Assembly (NCBI GenBank): GCA_964481575.1
Contig: CAYZTR010000032.1
Coordinates: 1-24,698, forward strand
Length of the DNA stretch: 24,698 nucleotides
Source: UQRS01 sp964481575
Lineage (GTDB): Bacteria > Bacillota > Clostridia > Oscillospirales > Acutalibacteraceae
Direction of reading: 5' to 3'
Position numbers and translations under genes: made by a program. Below, piece after piece: positions 24,143 through 24,698 of the stretch (its first letter is position 1; every line of letters begins with the position of its first letter). The notes under the pieces are model-generated. The model ran no database searches and was not told the origin of the DNA. It saw only the letters and a list, made by a program, of their open reading frames with translations.

Positions 24143-24511
24143 TCATTTCATATTCTCCTTTGCGGTGTTGATAGAGGCAATTAGAATTCTACGAATTGTA
24201 CCACACTGATTATATAATTCTTTTGCCATTTCTCTGTCAGCCAAATCCGATTTTACAAATAATTCAATCCAATATTCTGTTTCATAACATTCTTTGATCG
24301 ATATTTGAAGTTTCGCAACGAAATCGGGTTTGCCATGAGCATAATTTGCTTCATGAATATTGGCACCAATACTTGTTGCGGCGCGTTCTAATTGATTAAC
24401 AAGTGAATAATGCCTCCTCACACTCTCGCAGAGTTTTATAACTTTTACAGAGAAATCCATTGATAAATCAACAAGTTTATTTTCATTTAATTGGATCACC
24501 TCTATGAACAT
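24143..24511 (-). CDS. Four-helix-bundle protein, 23S rRNA intervening-sequence (S23) type
   Basis: Small helical protein of up to 122 residues. Pattern: NENKLVDLSMDFSVKVIKLC...LVNQLERAATSIGANIHEANYAHGKPDFVAKLQISIKECYETEYWIELF; the SIGANI-x-EA block is diagnostic of the family first found in insertions of 23S rRNA genes and now known widely as free-standing genes. Function unknown; it forms a pentamer in solved members. The start is unclear: the ATG at 24511 overlaps a TATAAT box (24510-24515) and has no ribosome binding site, while a perfect AGAGGTGATC (24494-24503) points to an ATG at 24486 that is out of frame by one base. The stop TGA touches an inverted repeat. True start or frameshift unresolved. 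Confidence 0.8.
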   Translation of the reverse strand: MFIEVIQLNENKLVDLSMDFSVKVIKLCESVRRHYSLVNQLERAATSIGANIHEANYAHGKPDFVAKLQISIKECYETEYWIELFVKSDLADREMAKELYNQCGTIRRILIASINTAKENMK

Positions 24512-24551
24512 TATAACACAGTTAATGAAACATTGCTGCGCAATATGAAAT
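24145..24551. repeat. 10-bp inverted repeat bracketing the four-helix-bundle gene
   Basis: ATTTCATATT (24145-24154) at the 3' end of the gene and its reverse complement AATATGAAAT (24542-24551) on the other side. The left copy overlaps the stop codon by one base. Confidence 0.6.
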
Positions 24552-24597
24552 AATCCTTACGGATTATGAAATATTTTGGCTTACGCCAAAATATGAA
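24544..24597. repeat. Mini hairpin array with constant TTAC loops and ATGAAA(T) linkers
   Basis: ATGAAAT, then ATAATCC-TTAC-GGATTAT, then ATGAAAT, then ATATTTTGGC-TTAC-GCCAAAATAT (10 bp), then ATGAAAA. Both hairpins share the loop TTAC, and both are joined by the same linker while the stems differ. Confidence 0.7.
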
Positions 24598-24613
24598 AAG
24601 GCCAATTTCATTG

Positions 24614-24643
24614 AAAAAAGCACTTCCGAAGAAGTGCTTTTTT
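24614..24643 (-). terminator. Intrinsic terminator of the tRNA-Trp transcript
   Basis: A 7-bp GC-containing stem GCACTTC/GAAGTGC with TTCG loop on the minus strand, extended by six A-T pairs that provide the T-run. Confidence 0.9.
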
Positions 24644-24644
24644 C

Positions 24645-24698
24645 TGGCAGGGGCAGAAGGACTTGAACCCTCGGCACGCGGTTTTGGAGACCGCTGCT
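24645..24698 (-). tRNA. tRNA-Trp (CCA anticodon), 3' 54 nt; 5' part outside window
   Basis: On the minus strand: anticodon stem GCGGT/ACCGC with the 7-base loop CTCCAAA, so the anticodon is CCA (Trp). A five-base variable loop follows, then a T-arm with TTCAAGT loop, acceptor strand TGCCCCT, discriminator G and an encoded CCA end (24645-24647). The D-arm and 5' acceptor strand lie beyond the window. Confidence 0.93.

Overview
The window looks like chromosomal DNA from a low-to-mid GC anaerobic Firmicute of the class Clostridia, most likely a gut Oscillospiraceae/Ruminococcaceae relative. The grounds are a type III glutamine synthetase, an Amt ammonium channel fused to a PII domain, a dockerin-bearing secreted carbohydrate-active protein, a DUF1292 (YrzB-like) protein, strong AGGAGG ribosome binding sites, textbook sigma-A promoters and many hairpin-plus-T terminators. 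The assignment is inference; no rRNA is present.

Layout. 1-3187 (+): nitrogen assimilation, with the C-terminal part of glutamine synthetase III, a terminator, then the Amt-PII fusion. 3188-3800: non-coding, with several hairpins and a minus-strand structured RNA resembling 6S RNA. 3797-4132 (-): DUF1292 protein. 4273-4377: two divergent near-consensus promoters. 4384-5080 (+): a roughly 690-nt untranslated transcription unit with its own promoter and terminator, filled with eight copies of a GAAAGGA...CC box and two related ~100-nt hairpin modules. I recognise no known RNA class in it and consider it the best candidate for something undescribed. 5134-9001 (+): a consensus promoter driving a 1250-residue secreted DUF5060/DUF4038 enzyme with three discoidin-like domains and a dockerin. 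9019-10455 (-) purB and 10616-11635 (+) galE are divergent housekeeping genes.

11746-16065 (-): a TetR-regulated export operon (regulator, ABC ATPase, two ABC-2 permeases, GNAT acetyltransferase), divergent from an MscS-type channel gene (16228-17037, +). 17097-20392 (-): a UvrD/PcrA-type helicase, a nitroreductase and a second GNAT acetyltransferase in one operon. 20435-21057 (-): a decayed gene resembling DUF5655, with promoter, RBS and terminator still visible but three in-frame nonsense codons. 21140-23287: two divergent alpha/beta hydrolases. 23288-24140: debris of a mobile element, including a tnpV pseudogene with two early TAG codons and a hairpin-rich non-coding stretch. 24143-24600 (-): a four-helix-bundle (23S-intervening-sequence type) gene bracketed by a 10-bp inverted repeat and preceded by a small hairpin array. 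The window ends in the 3' part of a tRNA-Trp gene with its terminator.

How genes work together: ammonium enters through the Amt channel, whose attached PII domain can sense ATP/ADP/2-oxoglutarate, and is fixed by glutamine synthetase. The dockerin protein implies that cohesin scaffolds exist elsewhere in the genome. The TetR operon looks like a self-contained, probably inducible export system. All intact genes here end in TAA (14) or TGA (4), none in TAG.
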